The translations under genes and the position numbers were made by a program. The notes beneath the pieces are model-generated. The model did no database searches and was not told where the DNA came from. It saw nothing but the letters and a program-made list of their open reading frames with translations. Source: an uncultured Phascolarctobacterium sp. (lineage in GTDB: Bacteria > Bacillota > Negativicutes > Acidaminococcales > Acidaminococcaceae). From it: 5,566 nt of DNA. Location: the NCBI GenBank assembly GCA_945949475.1, contig CAMFET010000070.1:1-5566 (forward strand). Direction: 5' to 3'. This document shows, in pieces, positions 3,485 to 5,566 of this stretch (the first letter of the stretch is position 1; each line of letters opens with the position of its first letter).

Positions 3485-5566
3485 ATGGATTACGGCAAAA
3501 CACTGAATCTGCCTGAAACAGAGTTTCCTATGCGCGCTGGTTTGCCCCAACGCGAGCCTGATTTTCTGAAGTTCTGGCAGGAAAACGATATTTATAACAA
3601 GAAGCAAGCACTGCATGCAGGACATCCCAAATTTGTGCTGCACGATGGCCCTCCCTATGCCAACGGCAAGATTCACATGGGTACTGCTTTGAACAAAATT
3701 CTGAAGGATATCATTGTAAAATATAAATATGCCCAAGGCTTTGATACACCTTATGTACCCGGCTGGGATACCCACGGCATGCCCATCGAGCACGCCTGCA
3801 TTAAGGAGCTGGGCCTGAACCGTAAAGAGCTGGATGTTTTGACTCTGCGCGGCAAATGCCATGATTTCGCGCTGAACTGGATTAATATCCAACGTGAGGA
3901 CTTCAAGCGTTTGGGTGTGCTGGGCGATTGGGATAACCCCTATGTAACACTGCACCACAGCTTTGAGGCTGAGCAAATTCGTGTGTTCGGCACTATGGCT
4001 AATAAGGGCTATATCTACAAGGGTAAAAAGACCGTATACTGGTGCCCTCATTGCGAAACTGCTCTGGCAGAGGCTGAAATTGAATACGGCGAGCAAAAGA
4101 CTCCGACTATTTTCGTAAAGATGCCCTTGGTTAAGGATAATGGCCAAACTCCGGAAGCTGCTAAAGGCAAAAAGGCTTACATGGTAATTTGGACCACCAC
4201 CCCTTGGACCATGCCTGCGAACGTGGCTGTGGCTTTGAACCCTGATTTGGAATATGCTTGGGTTGAATGCGAGGGCGAAGTGCTCTTTATGGCTAAGGAT
4301 TTGCTGGAAGAGGTTGGCAAAAAATGCCACAAGGATTTGTCCAACATCCTCGGCACCACCATGGGTAGAGATATGGAGTTCGCTGAATGCGAGCATCCCT
4401 TCCCCGAATACAACCATCGCAAGAGTATCGTCGTTTTAGCTGACTATGTAACCCTGGAAGCTGGTACCGGCTGCGTACATACCGCTCCTGGTCACGGCGA
4501 TGTCGACTTTGAAACCGGCCTGAAATACAAGCTGCCCATCCTGTGCCCCGTTGATTCCCAGGGCAAGCTCACTGCTGAAGCTGGCGAGCAATTCAAGGGC
4601 ATGTTCGTATTCGATGCCAATATCCCCATTTTGAAATACTTGGCCGAGCTGAACTGCCTGCTGGGCAAGGAAAACATTAAGCACCAATATGCACACTGCT
4701 GGCGCTGCAAGAACCCCATCATCTTCCGTGCAACCTCCCAATGGTTCGCATCCGTTGATGGCTTCCGTGATGACGCCTTGAAGGCTATTGCTAACGATGT
4801 AAAATGGATTCCCTCCTGGGGCGAGCAACGCATCCACAACATGGTTAGCGACCGCCATGACTGGTGCATCAGCCGTCAACGTGTTTGGGGCGTGCCCATT
4901 CCCGTATTCTATTGCGACAAATGCGGCGAGCATCTGATTAACGAAGCTACCATCGATGCTGTTGCTAACTGGTTTGAAAAGGAAGGCTCCGATGCATGGT
5001 GGGCTCATAGCGCTGAAGAGCTGCTGCCCGCTGGCACTGTGTGCCCGAAATGCGGCCATGACCATTTCCACAAGGAAACTGATATCATGGACGTTTGGTT
5101 TGACAGTGGCTCCTCCCATATGGCAGTAGCTGCAAAGCGTCCGGAGCTGGGCTGGCCTGTTGATATGTACTTGGAGGGCAGCGACCAACATCGCGGCTGG
5201 TTCCAATCCTCCCTCTTGACCTCCGTTGCTGTAACCGGCAAGGCTCCCTATAAATCCGTTCTGACTCACGGCTATGTTGTTGACGGCGAAGGCCGCAAGA
5301 TGTCCAAATCCGTGGGCAATGTTATCATTCCGCAGGATGTTATCAAGCAATATGGTGCTGATATCATTCGTCTGTGGGCTGCTTCCTCCGATTATAAGGC
5401 AGATATCCGTATCTCCCCGAAAATCCTGAAGCAATTGGCTGAGGTATATCGCAAGATTCGTAACACCATCCGCTATATCCTGGGCAATACCAACGACTTC
5501 GACTACGAAAAGAATGCCGTTCCCTTCGAGGAAATGCTGGAGCTGGATAAATGGGCTCTGATGCAT
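3485..5566 (+). CDS. ileS: Isoleucyl-tRNA synthetase (IleRS), 3'-truncated by window edge
   Basis: Class I cytosolic synthetase that activates isoleucine with ATP and charges tRNA-Ile, with hydrolytic editing of mischarged valine. 694 codons are visible of roughly 930; the end of the anticodon-binding region and any C-terminal zinc domain lie beyond the window. The ATP-binding HIGH-type motif is HMGT at 64-67, inside PPYANGKIHMGTALNK. GWDTHGMPIE follows at 93-102. The CP1 editing domain spans about 180-400, with WTTTPWTMPAN at 236-246 and GTGCVHTAPGHGDVDF at 327-342. Then come DWCISRQRVWG (459-469), WFDSGSSH (538-545), EGSDQHRGWFQ (564-574) and KMSKS (605-609). CXXC pairs at 187/190 with 405/408, and at 477/480 with 520/523, suit two zinc sites. 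The start is ATG 3485 with GGAGG at 3471-3475. Expression should be governed by the upstream T-box. Codon use differs from the upstream genes: CAA dominates for Gln, and TTA, CTA and TCA are almost absent. Confidence 0.98.
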   Translation, partial: MDYGKTLNLPETEFPMRAGLPQREPDFLKFWQENDIYNKKQALHAGHPKFVLHDGPPYANGKIHMGTALNKILKDIIVKYKYAQGFDTPYVPGWDTHGMPIEHACIKELGLNRKELDVLTLRGKCHDFALNWINIQREDFKRLGVLGDWDNPYVTLHHSFEAEQIRVFGTMANKGYIYKGKKTVYWCPHCETALAEAEIEYGEQKTPTIFVKMPLVKDNGQTPEAAKGKKAYMVIWTTTPWTMPANVAVALNPDLEYAWVECEGEVLFMAKDLLEEVGKKCHKDLSNILGTTMGRDMEFAECEHPFPEYNHRKSIVVLADYVTLEAGTGCVHTAPGHGDVDFETGLKYKLPILCPVDSQGKLTAEAGEQFKGMFVFDANIPILKYLAELNCLLGKENIKHQYAHCWRCKNPIIFRATSQWFASVDGFRDDALKAIANDVKWIPSWGEQRIHNMVSDRHDWCISRQRVWGVPIPVFYCDKCGEHLINEATIDAVANWFEKEGSDAWWAHSAEELLPAGTVCPKCGHDHFHKETDIMDVWFDSGSSHMAVAAKRPELGWPVDMYLEGSDQHRGWFQSSLLTSVAVTGKAPYKSVLTHGYVVDGEGRKMSKSVGNVIIPQDVIKQYGADIIRLWAASSDYKADIRISPKILKQLAEVYRKIRNTIRYILGNTNDFDYEKNAVPFEEMLELDKWALMH

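Noticed and set aside
3482..4417. 311-codon antisense ORF opposite the first half of ileS
   Set aside because: It runs in the frame exactly in phase with ileS codons and is open only because ileS avoids TTA, CTA and TCA. Its translation has no recognisable domain, and ileS motifs on the + strand are unambiguous.
4254..4439. 61-codon + strand ORF in another frame inside ileS
   Set aside because: It overlaps the intact editing domain of ileS in a different frame, with no motif and no ribosome site.
4436..5566. 376-codon antisense ORF opposite the second half of ileS
   Set aside because: Same in-phase shadow of ileS as the previous one, separated only by the TTA codon at 4436. No family features are visible.

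Overview
This window looks like part of a Bacillota chromosome. It carries the conserved block found downstream of the cell-division genes in that phylum (ylmH, then divIVA, then ileS), has a full DivIVA protein, and controls ileS through a tRNA-sensing T-box leader. Base composition is moderate. The long DivIVA and the placement of proC would suit a Negativicutes-like or Clostridia-like lineage, but that class assignment is a guess. No mobile element, CRISPR array, tRNA, rRNA or prophage signal was seen. All genes lie on the + strand.

Layout. Bases 1-706 hold most of proC (pyrroline-5-carboxylate reductase), cut at its 5' end by the window edge. A 9-base gap leads to ylmH (716-1501, S4-domain RNA-binding protein), then a 20-base gap to divIVA (1522-2340, polar coiled-coil scaffold), then a 13-base gap to a histidine-phosphatase-superfamily gene (2354-3025). 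The tight spacing implies one operon. A 459-base non-coding stretch follows. It contains a strong sigma-A-type promoter (3081-3109), an isoleucine T-box riboswitch with an AUC specifier (about 3134-3375, ending in an intrinsic terminator at 3340-3375), and a 109-base AT-rich distal leader. ileS begins at 3485 and runs off the right end with 694 codons visible.

How it works together. The upstream genes combine proline synthesis, a translation or ribosome-associated RNA-binding factor, a pole/septum organiser and an unassigned phosphatase. ileS is placed under its own promoter and a sensor of uncharged tRNA-Ile, so its expression can rise during isoleucine starvation independently of the division genes. 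No clear terminator lies between the phosphatase gene and the T-box promoter, so transcripts from upstream may also enter the riboswitch.

Nothing here is a convincing new system. The points most worth a second look are the 14 uninterrupted 11-residue repeats in DivIVA, the abrupt change of codon usage in ileS, the phosphatase gene between divIVA and ileS, and the unexplained sequence between the T-box terminator and ileS.
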